Assembly (NCBI GenBank): GCA_031553035.1
Contig: JAVBLY010000006.1
Location: forward strand, 372,001 to 436,000
DNA length: 64,000 nucleotides
Direction: 5' to 3'
Source: JAVBLY01 sp031553035
GTDB taxonomy: Bacteria; Bacillota; Clostridia; Peptostreptococcales; Anaerovoracaceae
The notes under the pieces are model-generated. The model was not told the DNA's origin. It ran no database searches and saw nothing but the letters and a program-made list of their open reading frames with translations. The translations under genes were made by a program, and so were the position numbers. Positions 24,965-32,756 of the stretch are shown here, piece by piece. Positions within the stretch are counted from its first letter, which is position 1. Each line of letters begins with the position of its first letter.

Positions 24965-25357
24965 TTATCTTTTGATATTCAGATCTTCTTTGATCTTAGA
25001 CGTCGATATCTCCTGAGTCCTGGGGAGATAGACGACTTCACACTTATCTTCAAGAAAATCGAATTTCCCTTCCCAGTCATCACCGATCACAAAGACATCG
25101 ACTTTGAATTCGTCGATGTCATTTTCTTTTTGCTCCCAGTTTTCCTCGGGGATAACTAGGTCAACATATCGAACTGATTCCAGAAGATGCTTTCTTTCCT
25201 CAAAGGTGAAGTAGCTCTTTTTCCCCTTAAGCTTATTAAAATCATCTGTTGAAAGGGCAACTATTAGATAGTCGCCTTGCTCTCTGGCTCGTCTAAGTAA
25301 ATTAATATGTCCGTAATGAAGTAGATCGTATGTACCGTATGTTATTACTTTTTTCAT
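24965..25357 (-). CDS. tagD: Glycerol-3-phosphate cytidylyltransferase, TagD-like
   Basis: A 130-residue nucleotidyltransferase making CDP-glycerol from CTP and glycerol-3-phosphate. The family motifs are visible: YGTYDLLHYGHINLL (GxxDxxHxGH, His14 and His17), and RTQEISTSKIKE matching the RTxGIST motif. The length is that of TagD. CDP-glycerol normally supplies teichoic-acid polymerases, but no tagF or tagB gene is in the window. GAGG precedes the ATG. It lies 30 bases after the end of the acyltransferase gene on the same strand. A related cytidylyltransferase with another polyol-phosphate substrate cannot be fully excluded. Confidence 0.88.
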   Translation of the reverse strand: MKKVITYGTYDLLHYGHINLLRRAREQGDYLIVALSTDDFNKLKGKKSYFTFEERKHLLESVRYVDLVIPEENWEQKENDIDEFKVDVFVIGDDWEGKFDFLEDKCEVVYLPRTQEISTSKIKEDLNIKR

Positions 25358-25387
25358 TTCAGTCCTCGTTTCCTAAATGCGCTATCT

Positions 25388-26479
25388 TTAGCAATACTCT
25401 CTCTTGAACAAAAACTCAAATCTTCTGGCAAGCACCCAGTTAAACGGAGCACCAAGCGGTTTCCATGCAAGTATGAATGTTAATGAGACGGCTATTATTA
25501 TGGGCAGCGCTATCACGAAGAAGTTATCCGATGCTGCAACAAGCTTGTAGAGCCCGAAGTAGCGAAGAAGCCTGATGAGGATGGAATGCCAGATGAATAT
25601 CTGAAGTGTCCTTGTTCCCAGCTTTGTATAGAATGTTTTGCACCTTGGAACGACGTACATGAATGCGATTATGATCACTGTAGATAATGCGTACCAACCA
25701 AGCCTTGCCAGAACCCCGGTCAAATTATACCATTCGCCCAGAGCCGGGATCAGTTTATATGCATAATGAGGCGAAATGATGTGTTTGAGCGATGCGTAGT
25801 TTACCGGATCCCAGAGGCAGAAAATCAGGAACGCAATCAGGAATATCAATGCCGCGACTCTTATTTTATTTCCCCCGAAATGAAGAAGTTTTTCCATCAT
25901 TTCCGGTGTCACATAGTAGCCTGCGATGAAAAGCGGGAAGAAGCATACGATCCTCTCAAGGGCCATAAAGTCGCCGACCATCGGATCCATGCCTATCAGC
26001 AATGCCGCCACTATCGATCCTATCATTACATACTTGGGTTTGATAGCATGTACAACTGGTATCATCCCATACCAGAATATGCAGACAAACAGGTACCAGG
26101 CAGGGCTCATAGGCTGGAAGAATTTATATGTTGTCGTGTTTTGAAGTAAATAATAATTAATTGCAAAGATGACCAGGGACATGAACACATACAGTATCAG
26201 AAACTGGAGTATTCGTTCGAATTTGAAGCGCCCAGTCCTTCTGTCGATTATGGATTTGGAAAAATATCCGGTGACGAAGATGAAAACGGGCATTGGCACT
26301 GTGATGACGAAACTGGCCAAGCCATGGTAGAACCAGTTGATACCGCCGGCAGGGTAGGTAAAATGTGCGATTACCACCAGCATGATCAGACAGAATTTCA
26401 TACTGTCAAAGAAATAAATTCGGCCCCGTGAATCCGTTTCAAGATCCGTCGATGTCAGTTTTTGTAAGAAATTTGGCAT
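25388..26479 (-). CDS. Membrane acyltransferase family 3 protein (second copy)
   Basis: A 363-residue multi-span acyltransferase-3 protein, not closely similar to the one at 22.4 kb. It opens with RIYFFDSMKFCLIMLVVIAHF, holding the first-span His, and has MSPAWYLFVCIFWYGMIPVV. The start chosen is ATG at 26479, nine bases after a perfect AAGGAG (26489-26494). The in-frame ATG ten codons earlier (26509) has no ribosome site. It probably acylates a surface sugar or polymer. It lies just upstream of tagD on the minus strand, so the two may share a transcript. Confidence 0.82.
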   Translation of the reverse strand: MPNFLQKLTSTDLETDSRGRIYFFDSMKFCLIMLVVIAHFTYPAGGINWFYHGLASFVITVPMPVFIFVTGYFSKSIIDRRTGRFKFERILQFLILYVFMSLVIFAINYYLLQNTTTYKFFQPMSPAWYLFVCIFWYGMIPVVHAIKPKYVMIGSIVAALLIGMDPMVGDFMALERIVCFFPLFIAGYYVTPEMMEKLLHFGGNKIRVAALIFLIAFLIFCLWDPVNYASLKHIISPHYAYKLIPALGEWYNLTGVLARLGWYALSTVIIIAFMYVVPRCKTFYTKLGTRTLQIFIWHSILIRLLRYFGLYKLVAASDNFFVIALPIIIAVSLTFILAWKPLGAPFNWVLARRFEFLFKREYC

Positions 26480-26602
26480 GTTTTCAGGCTCCTTATTAAA
26501 AGTACTCATAATAATATTAATAAATTACAACTAGTCAATTATAGCAAAAAAACTCAGTCACGACAAGGAACCTATTATTTGATTTATGCGCTCAAATGTC
26601 AA

Positions 26603-26631
26603 TTGACTAAGCCACCCAAAAAGTATATTAT
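26603..26631 (+). promoter_or_regulatory. metF promoter, predicted to give a leaderless transcript
   Basis: TTGACT (26603-26608) and TATTAT (26626-26631) are exactly 17 bases apart. Transcription should start near 26638, one base before the family-standard ATG of metF at 26639. No ribosome site lies between promoter and ATG. An upstream TTG at 26579 with AAGGA is the alternative, but it would need a different promoter. Confidence 0.6.
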
Positions 26632-26638
26632 TTTTAGT

Positions 26639-27505
26639 ATGAAAATCAGTCAGGTCCTCAAAACTAAAAAGACCCTCAGTTTCGAAGTTTTTCCGCCAAA
26701 AGAAGATAAGCCGCTGGGACCTTTAGCCGAGACATTAAGGTCTCTGTATAAGTACGAGCCGGATTTCATCAGTTGTACTTACGGCGCGGGGGGCACTAAC
26801 GTGGGGAGAAGCGTTGAGGTATGTAAAATGGTGAAGGATGCAGATAAAATAGTCCTGCCCCATTTCACCTGTATCGGCAATTCCAGGGAAAAGATCAATA
26901 AGTACATAGGTCATTATGAGGAACTTAATATAGAAAACGTCCTGCTCCTTAGAGGAGATCTGCCTGAAGGCTGGGAGAACACCGGCAGTGAATTTTCTCA
27001 TGCTGACGAGCTGATTGCATATTTCGCGGGGACCCACAGCAAAATGGGCATAGCTGCCGCAGCATATCCAGAGGTTCACATGGAATCCGACAGCACAGAA
27101 GCGGACATCAAATATCTTTTGGCCAAGGAGGAAGCGGGAGCGGAATTTTTTATAACCCAGCTCTGCCATGACGTAAAAGCCTACGAGAAGTTCATCAAAA
27201 GAATCAGAAAGGCGGGGATCACCATACCTGTCGTAATCGGTCTTATGCCAATTCTGACCAGGGAAGGTACCATCAGAATGAGCCTGACCAACGGCTGCTC
27301 AATACCTGCCGAGCTTTCCAGGATCATGGGTGTATACATTAATGACCTTCCCGCATACAAAAGAGCCGGTAAGGACTACACGGTGGATCTGATCAACAAA
27401 TATCTGGAAACGGACATAAACGGCATCCACATGTATACTCTCAACAAGCATGACGACATAGACGAAATCATTGAACGATCGAATATAAAGAGACTGCTAA
27501 TCTAA
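26639..27505 (+). CDS. metF: 5,10-methylenetetrahydrofolate reductase
   Basis: A 288-residue FAD-type TIM-barrel enzyme reducing methylene-THF to methyl-THF. LSFEVFPPKED carries the catalytic Glu, and ISCTYGAGGTNVGRSVEV is the next family motif; PHFTCIGNSREKI and LLRGDLPE also fit. The start is set at ATG 26639 by family alignment (MKISQVLKTKKTLSFE). The reading frame is open further upstream to a TTG at 26579 that has AAGGA in front, which would add 20 residues. A promoter ends just before ATG 26639, so leaderless translation is likely. It heads the one-carbon gene run, supplying methyl-THF for methionine or the methyl branch of acetyl-CoA synthesis. Confidence 0.93.
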   Translation: MKISQVLKTKKTLSFEVFPPKEDKPLGPLAETLRSLYKYEPDFISCTYGAGGTNVGRSVEVCKMVKDADKIVLPHFTCIGNSREKINKYIGHYEELNIENVLLLRGDLPEGWENTGSEFSHADELIAYFAGTHSKMGIAAAAYPEVHMESDSTEADIKYLLAKEEAGAEFFITQLCHDVKAYEKFIKRIRKAGITIPVVIGLMPILTREGTIRMSLTNGCSIPAELSRIMGVYINDLPAYKRAGKDYTVDLINKYLETDINGIHMYTLNKHDDIDEIIERSNIKRLLI

Positions 27506-27536
27506 ACAAAGTTGCTTAAAGAAGGAGATTACTTAA

Positions 27537-29210
27537 ATGAAAACGGACATCCAAATTTGCCAGGAATCAACGCCAAAGCACATCATCGAAATCGCAAAAA
27601 ATGCAGGACTGGATCCTGACGATATAGAACAGTACGGCAATTACAAGGGCAAGGTCGTGTCCCGCGCTTTTGAAAAAATGAAAGACAGACCTGACGGCAA
27701 ACTTATCCTGGTGACTGCCATAACACCGACACCTGCAGGCGAGGGAAAGACAACCACCACTGTAGGTCTGACGGATAGTCTAAAGAAAATAGGCAAGAAT
27801 GCTATCGTTGCTATAAGAGAGCCGTCTCTGGGACCTGTTTTCGGTGTAAAAGGCGGAGCGGCAGGCGGCGGATATGCCCAGGTCCTTCCTATGGAAGATA
27901 TCAACCTTCATTTTACCGGCGATATGCATGCGATCGGCGCGGCAAACAATCTCCTTGCGGCCATGCTGGACAATCATATACAACAGGGTAATGAACTTGA
28001 TATAGATCCTAGGACTATTACATGGACCAGATGCGTCGACATGAACGACCGTCAGCTTAGAAAGATCCTGAACGGACTTGGAGGAGACAAAAATGGCATC
28101 CCCAGAGAAGACAGTTATATAATCACCGTTGCCAGCGAGATAATGGCTATATTATGCCTTTCGACAGGGGTCGATGACCTTAAGGAGCGATGCTCTAAGA
28201 TAGTAGTAGGCTACAAAAAAGACGGAAGCACTCCTGTGACTGCAGGTGATCTGAAGGCCCACGGCGCCATGGCGGCGCTACTTAAAGATGCTGTAAAACC
28301 TAATTTAGTCCAGACTCTGGAACATACACCGGCCTTCGTACATGGAGGGCCGTTTGCCAATATCGCTCATGGCTGCAATTCGGTAATGGCTACAAAGATG
28401 GCTCTCAAGATGGGAGACTATGTCGTGACCGAAGCCGGATTCGGAGCAGATCTGGGAGCGGAAAAATTCCTGGATATCAAGTGCCGAATGACAGGACTTA
28501 AACCGGACGCCGTTGTCATCGTTGCAACAGTCAGAGCTCTCAAACACCACGGAGGAACAAAGAAAGAAGACCTTACAAAGGAAGACCTGGCGTCTCTTAA
28601 CATGGGAATACCAAATCTTCTTCAGCACGTTCATAATATTACAAAAGTCTACGGGCTCCCTGCAGTTGTAGCAGTGAACCGTTTCCCCACAGACACGGAA
28701 GAAGAGCTGGAACTTATACAGAAAAGATGTAAGGAACTTGGTGTAAATGTGGCTTTGAGCGAAGTATGGGCCAAAGGCAGCGAAGGCGGAGAAAAACTTG
28801 CAAATGAAGTCGTCAGGCTTACCGAGCAGCCAAATAGTTTTGATTACAGTTATCCTCTGGATATTCCTATAGGCGAGAAAATAGAGATGATCGCAGAGAA
28901 GATATATCATGCAGACGGAGTGGATTTCACCACCGGGGCACTTAAGCAGATTAAGCAGCTGACAGAACTTGGATTCGATAAGATGCCTGTCTGCATGGCA
29001 AAGACTCAATATAGCTTTTCCGATGATCCGCTGCTTTTAGGCGCGCCGGAGAATTTCAAAATAGCCGTGAGAGAGCTTAAGGTCTCGGCAGGTGCCGGCT
29101 TTATCGTAGCTCTGACAGGCGATGTCATGACAATGCCCGGGCTTCCCAAAGTTCCGGCAGCCGAGAGCATAGATGTCACAGACGACGGCGTGATCTCAGG
29201 ACTGTTTTAG
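27537..29210 (+). CDS. fhs: Formate--tetrahydrofolate ligase
   Basis: A 557-residue formyl-THF synthetase, which joins formate to tetrahydrofolate using ATP. The P-loop ITPTPAGEGKTTTTVGL and motifs EPSLGPVFGVKGGAAGGGYAQ (substrate loop) and FVHGGPFANIAHGCNS are exact family features. The length is standard. AAGAAGGAGA precedes the ATG. It lies 31 bases after metF, followed by fchA and folD, so one transcript would encode every step from formate to methyl-THF. Confidence 0.98.
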   Translation: MKTDIQICQESTPKHIIEIAKNAGLDPDDIEQYGNYKGKVVSRAFEKMKDRPDGKLILVTAITPTPAGEGKTTTTVGLTDSLKKIGKNAIVAIREPSLGPVFGVKGGAAGGGYAQVLPMEDINLHFTGDMHAIGAANNLLAAMLDNHIQQGNELDIDPRTITWTRCVDMNDRQLRKILNGLGGDKNGIPREDSYIITVASEIMAILCLSTGVDDLKERCSKIVVGYKKDGSTPVTAGDLKAHGAMAALLKDAVKPNLVQTLEHTPAFVHGGPFANIAHGCNSVMATKMALKMGDYVVTEAGFGADLGAEKFLDIKCRMTGLKPDAVVIVATVRALKHHGGTKKEDLTKEDLASLNMGIPNLLQHVHNITKVYGLPAVVAVNRFPTDTEEELELIQKRCKELGVNVALSEVWAKGSEGGEKLANEVVRLTEQPNSFDYSYPLDIPIGEKIEMIAEKIYHADGVDFTTGALKQIKQLTELGFDKMPVCMAKTQYSFSDDPLLLGAPENFKIAVRELKVSAGAGFIVALTGDVMTMPGLPKVPAAESIDVTDDGVISGLF

Positions 29211-29260
29211 GACTTTTCATGGGCGAAAAAACACGAAGATACTATACAAGAGGTTATTAA

Positions 29261-29950
29261 ATGGCACTTTTCGGCAAAGACAAAAATGATACACCAATGG
29301 GAACTCCTACACCAAAGAAAATCACCCAGACTGAAAAGTCTGTGGACGATTTTGTTTTAGATCTTTCCAGCAAGGACCCTGTTCCCGGCGGCGGCGGCGG
29401 GGCTGCTGTCACAGGCGCCATCGGGTCAGCTCTGGGCGGAATGGTTGCGTCTCTTACAATAGGCAAGGAAAAATATAAAGCAGTAGAAGCAGATCTGACA
29501 TCTCTTAAAGCCAGATCCTACAACCTTCAAAAGGAACTTCTGGAGCTGGCAGAGGAAGATGCCAAAGTTTTTTCCAAGCTTTCAGGTGTGTATGGAATGC
29601 CCGGTAACACCGATGAAGAAAAGATAAACAAGGCAAGGATGATGGAAGCAGCCCTAAAGGATGCTGCGGATGTTCCTTTAAAGATAATGAGAAAGTCCTG
29701 CGAAGCCATTGTCATAATGGAAGACTTCGCCAGGAAAGGCAACAAGATGGCGGTCAGCGATGCGGGATGCGGCGTCATCATATGCAAGTCGGCACTCCAG
29801 AGTGCATGGCTGAATGTCTGCATCAATACAAAATCAATGAAGGACCGAAAATATGCAAAGAAGATAAACGATGAAGGAATGGAGCTGCTTAGAAATCACC
29901 TTCTTCTGGCAGACAAGATATATGCCTACGTCGAAGGACAGCTTTTATAG
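29261..29950 (+). CDS. fchA: Methenyltetrahydrofolate cyclohydrolase / formiminotetrahydrofolate cyclodeaminase family
   Basis: A 229-residue FTCD_C-family protein. The N-terminal domain has VDDFVLDLSSKDPVPGGGGGAAV, the folate-binding Gly-rich loop, and a helical bundle follows. In clostridia such stand-alone proteins (FchA) convert formyl-THF and methenyl-THF, or deaminate formimino-THF in purine and glycine fermentation. Its place between fhs and folD favours the cyclohydrolase role, and this matters because the FolD next door lacks cyclohydrolase residues. An unusual N-terminal stretch of ~25 charged residues precedes the domain. GAGG lies before the ATG. Confidence 0.9.
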   Translation: MALFGKDKNDTPMGTPTPKKITQTEKSVDDFVLDLSSKDPVPGGGGGAAVTGAIGSALGGMVASLTIGKEKYKAVEADLTSLKARSYNLQKELLELAEEDAKVFSKLSGVYGMPGNTDEEKINKARMMEAALKDAADVPLKIMRKSCEAIVIMEDFARKGNKMAVSDAGCGVIICKSALQSAWLNVCINTKSMKDRKYAKKINDEGMELLRNHLLLADKIYAYVEGQLL

Positions 29951-30023
29951 GCAAAAATAATCAAGCAGCAACAACACGTTGCACTAATGGAAAAAAAGAC
30001 AAGCTAAAAGGAGTAATAAATAG

Positions 30024-31028
30024 ATGGCAAACCTACTGACAACCAAACAACTGGCAAATGATATTAAAGGCTACATCATGGATGTTGCTGATGATCTAGG
30101 CAGCGACGGAAAACCTACCGGTCTGGGAATAATCAGGCTGGGCAGTGATCCTTCGGACATAGCATATGAAAAGTCTATAGAAAAATATGCCGAAGAGGTT
30201 GGGATCAATACGTTTTTTTATCGCGTAGATAAAAACATCGAAGAAGATGATTTTATTGAGATGCTTGAGGAGATCAATGATGATGAAGAAATCGACGGTA
30301 TCCTGATATTCAAGCCTCTGCCCGAACAGATCGATCCGGACATCCTCAAGGAAGCAATAATGCCCTTTAAGGACATCGACGGCATATCGGGCACATCCAT
30401 CGCCCTTCTTTACGGAAACGCAATCGAAGCAGAAAAAGAAATAATGCCGTCCTGGCTGGGTGCGGGATTCCCGCCGTGTACACCGGAAGCCTGCATGCTG
30501 ATCCTGGATCAATATAATATAGATCCGGCAGGAAAGAAAGCTGTCGTCATCGGCAGAAGCGACGTTGTTGGCAAGCCCATCGCCATGATGCTTCTTAACC
30601 GGGACGCTACTGTCACCATATGCCACACAAAGACCGAAAACCTTGCTGATATAACGAAGGATGCGGATATACTTATAGTCTCCACGGGCAAGCCCGAGAG
30701 CATCGGAGAGACATTTGTCTCCCCCGGACAGACAGTCATCGATGTAGGAATCCATGTTAAACCAGACGGCAAAATGTGCGGTGATGTCAAGTTCGACGAG
30801 GTTGAGCCCATCGTAGAAAATATAACTCCTGTCCCCGGCGGTGTCGGAGGGCTGACAACGGCACTCCTTGTTAAGCACGCCGTGGATGCGGCTATGCGTT
30901 TTTTCATAATTGAAAATGAGATCGATCTTGAGGAAGACGGCTACGATCCAAGAGAATCACTGGATAACGGACTTGAAATAAAGGGCAAGGTCATAAATTT
31001 CAACCGCCCGGAAGATGATGATAAATAA
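30024..31028 (+). CDS. folD: FolD-family methylenetetrahydrofolate dehydrogenase, likely without cyclohydrolase activity
   Basis: A 334-residue FolD homologue, longer than the usual ~285. The NAD(P) site is intact (VVIGRSDVVGKPIAMMLL, HTKTENLADIT, TPVPGGVGGLTTALL). In the active site, the catalytic Lys of YxxxK is Ile52 (YEKSI, Tyr48), and the Gln of GILVQLPLP is Phe96 (GILIFKPLP). Only the Asp of KDIDG is kept. In FolD/MTHFD1 this Lys and Gln serve the cyclohydrolase step. About 12 extra residues lie between KDIDG and PPCTP, and an acidic tail of ~40 residues follows. With fchA directly upstream, it is probably a single-function dehydrogenase. AAAAGGAG precedes the ATG. Confidence 0.9.
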   Translation: MANLLTTKQLANDIKGYIMDVADDLGSDGKPTGLGIIRLGSDPSDIAYEKSIEKYAEEVGINTFFYRVDKNIEEDDFIEMLEEINDDEEIDGILIFKPLPEQIDPDILKEAIMPFKDIDGISGTSIALLYGNAIEAEKEIMPSWLGAGFPPCTPEACMLILDQYNIDPAGKKAVVIGRSDVVGKPIAMMLLNRDATVTICHTKTENLADITKDADILIVSTGKPESIGETFVSPGQTVIDVGIHVKPDGKMCGDVKFDEVEPIVENITPVPGGVGGLTTALLVKHAVDAAMRFFIIENEIDLEEDGYDPRESLDNGLEIKGKVINFNRPEDDDK

Positions 31029-31843
31029 TGAAAGAAGAAACACTTAAAAATTTACTGAAAGATGTCGCTGACGGCAAGGTCGACCTGAGCGAAGCTGTAG
31101 AGAAGATCAAAACTCTGCCATACGAAGATCTTGATTACGCAAAGATAGACCACCATAGGGAAATGAGAACCGGATATCCCGAAGTTGTTTTCTGCCTTGG
31201 CAAAACCAAAGAACAGGTAGCGGGAATCATGGACAGGCTTTCAAAAAATTCGGATCTGATAATGGGGACCAAAGCCAGTCAGGAGCAGTTCGAAGCAGTC
31301 AAGGAAAAAATCCCTGAAGCCAGGTTTTATGAAATCCCCGGGATAATAGCTGTCGGCGAATCCCTCAACGTCCTATCAGGCCGAGGGGACTCGGATAATG
31401 CAGGCAGTACAGGCTACCGAATCGGTGAATCCAAAGAGAACCGCACAGGCAAGAAGGTCGCAATAGTATCTGCAGGAACTGCAGATATGCCTGTTGCTGA
31501 GGAGGCTGCAATCACATCCGAACTTTACGGCGAGAATGTGAAAAGGTTTTATGATGTGGGAGTAGCGGGTATACATAGACTGACCGAGAACCTGCCGGCA
31601 ATAAAAGAAGCAAATGTTATAATCGTAGTTGCCGGAATGGAAGGTGCGCTGGCATCTGTGGTCGGCGGCCTTGTAGATAAGCCTGTCATCGCAGTACCCA
31701 CAAGCGTTGGATATGGTGCGAACCTGGGCGGAATGGCAGCTCTTTTTTCTATGCTCAACAGCTGCAGTCTGGGCGTAAGTGTAATGAACATCGATAACGG
31801 TTTCGGAGCAGGACACCTTGCTTCGATCATAAATAAACTGTAA
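31028..31843 (+). CDS. larB: Nickel pincer cofactor biosynthesis protein LarB
   Basis: A 271-residue LarB homologue. LarB carboxylates and hydrolyses nicotinic acid adenine dinucleotide as the first step to the nickel-pincer cofactor of lactate racemase-type enzymes. The N-terminal part has DHHREMRTGYPEVVFCLGKT. The C-terminal part is PurE-like, with VAIVSAGTADMPVAEEA, VAGMEGALASVVGGLV and PTSVGYGANLGG. Its ATG overlaps the folD stop as TAATG, so the two are co-translated. larC follows, but larA and larE are not in the window. Confidence 0.93.
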   Translation: MKEETLKNLLKDVADGKVDLSEAVEKIKTLPYEDLDYAKIDHHREMRTGYPEVVFCLGKTKEQVAGIMDRLSKNSDLIMGTKASQEQFEAVKEKIPEARFYEIPGIIAVGESLNVLSGRGDSDNAGSTGYRIGESKENRTGKKVAIVSAGTADMPVAEEAAITSELYGENVKRFYDVGVAGIHRLTENLPAIKEANVIIVVAGMEGALASVVGGLVDKPVIAVPTSVGYGANLGGMAALFSMLNSCSLGVSVMNIDNGFGAGHLASIINKL

Positions 31844-31884
31844 AACAGTGAATTCACAGACGTAGAATTAAAGAGGTATTTTAA

Positions 31885-32751
31885 ATGAAAAAGTCTTTAT
31901 ATATAGAATGTAATTCGGGGATCAGCGGAGATATGACATTGGGCGCTCTGATAGATCTGGGTGCTGATGTAGACCAGATCAGAAAAGAGCTTGCCAAGCT
32001 GGATATACACGGCGAATATATGCTCATACCCACAAAGGTCAAGAGGAGCGGCATCAGTGGAACGGATCTGGATGTCGTCGTGAAAGAATACACGGGTGAT
32101 GAAAATACCGTCAAGAAAGAGGACCGGCTAATAAAAACTAACGATTCCGATGGTAATGCATATGTCCTTCACGATTACGACTTTCTCCCAAATGAAGAGG
32201 ATTTTTACAAAAAACATGAACACAGCAGTTTTAAGTCGATCAAGGAAATTATACAGAATAGCGGCCTTGATAGTCGAGTCAAGAAGATGGCAATAAACAT
32301 TTTCACTGTCATCGCAAAAGCCGAGGCTAAAGTTCACGAAACCACAATAGAAAAAGTGGTTTTTCATGAGGTGGGTGCTGTGGATTCCATAATCGATATC
32401 GTGGGGACCGCAATAGCTGTTAACCTTCTCAAAGTCGGTCGCATTTACTGTTCCCAGGTCTACGACGGAACAGGGTTCATAGAATGCCGTCACGGAACCA
32501 TACCAGTGCCTGTCCCGGCAGTCATGGAAATGATGAAGGAAAGTAAGATCCCCATTATTATAAACGAAGATGTAAAGACAGAGATGGTCACACCCACCGG
32601 CTTCGGGATATTAGAAGGGCTGAATGCGGAATTCAGATCCAAACTGGAGATCAAGGTCGAAGACGTAGGATACGGTTTCGGTAACAGAGAGACAGGACTT
32701 TTCAACGCAGTTAGAGCCAGCGTGGGGACGACCCCGGAATACGAGGATTGA
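31885..32751 (+). CDS. larC: LarC N-terminal domain protein (LarC1 only)
   Basis: A 288-residue protein matching the first domain of LarC, the CTP-dependent enzyme that inserts nickel into the pincer cofactor. ECNSGISGDMTLGALIDLGAD, FHEVGAVDSIIDIVG and ETGLFNAVRASVG are typical. Full LarC has a second, CTP-binding domain (LarC2), reached in Lactobacillus by a programmed frameshift. Here valS begins 6 bases after the stop and no LarC2 fragment is visible in any frame, so the second domain is absent at this locus. The His/Asp-rich middle part is intact. It may pair with a LarC2 encoded elsewhere, or have another role. GAGG precedes the ATG. Confidence 0.85.
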   Translation: MKKSLYIECNSGISGDMTLGALIDLGADVDQIRKELAKLDIHGEYMLIPTKVKRSGISGTDLDVVVKEYTGDENTVKKEDRLIKTNDSDGNAYVLHDYDFLPNEEDFYKKHEHSSFKSIKEIIQNSGLDSRVKKMAINIFTVIAKAEAKVHETTIEKVVFHEVGAVDSIIDIVGTAIAVNLLKVGRIYCSQVYDGTGFIECRHGTIPVPVPAVMEMMKESKIPIIINEDVKTEMVTPTGFGILEGLNAEFRSKLEIKVEDVGYGFGNRETGLFNAVRASVGTTPEYED

Positions 32752-32756
32752 TATAG

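Noticed and set aside
30096..30878. 260-residue minus-strand reading frame opposite folD
   Set aside because: Shadow of folD; no homology, no ribosome site. The same holds for the long frames opposite fhs and ilvA.
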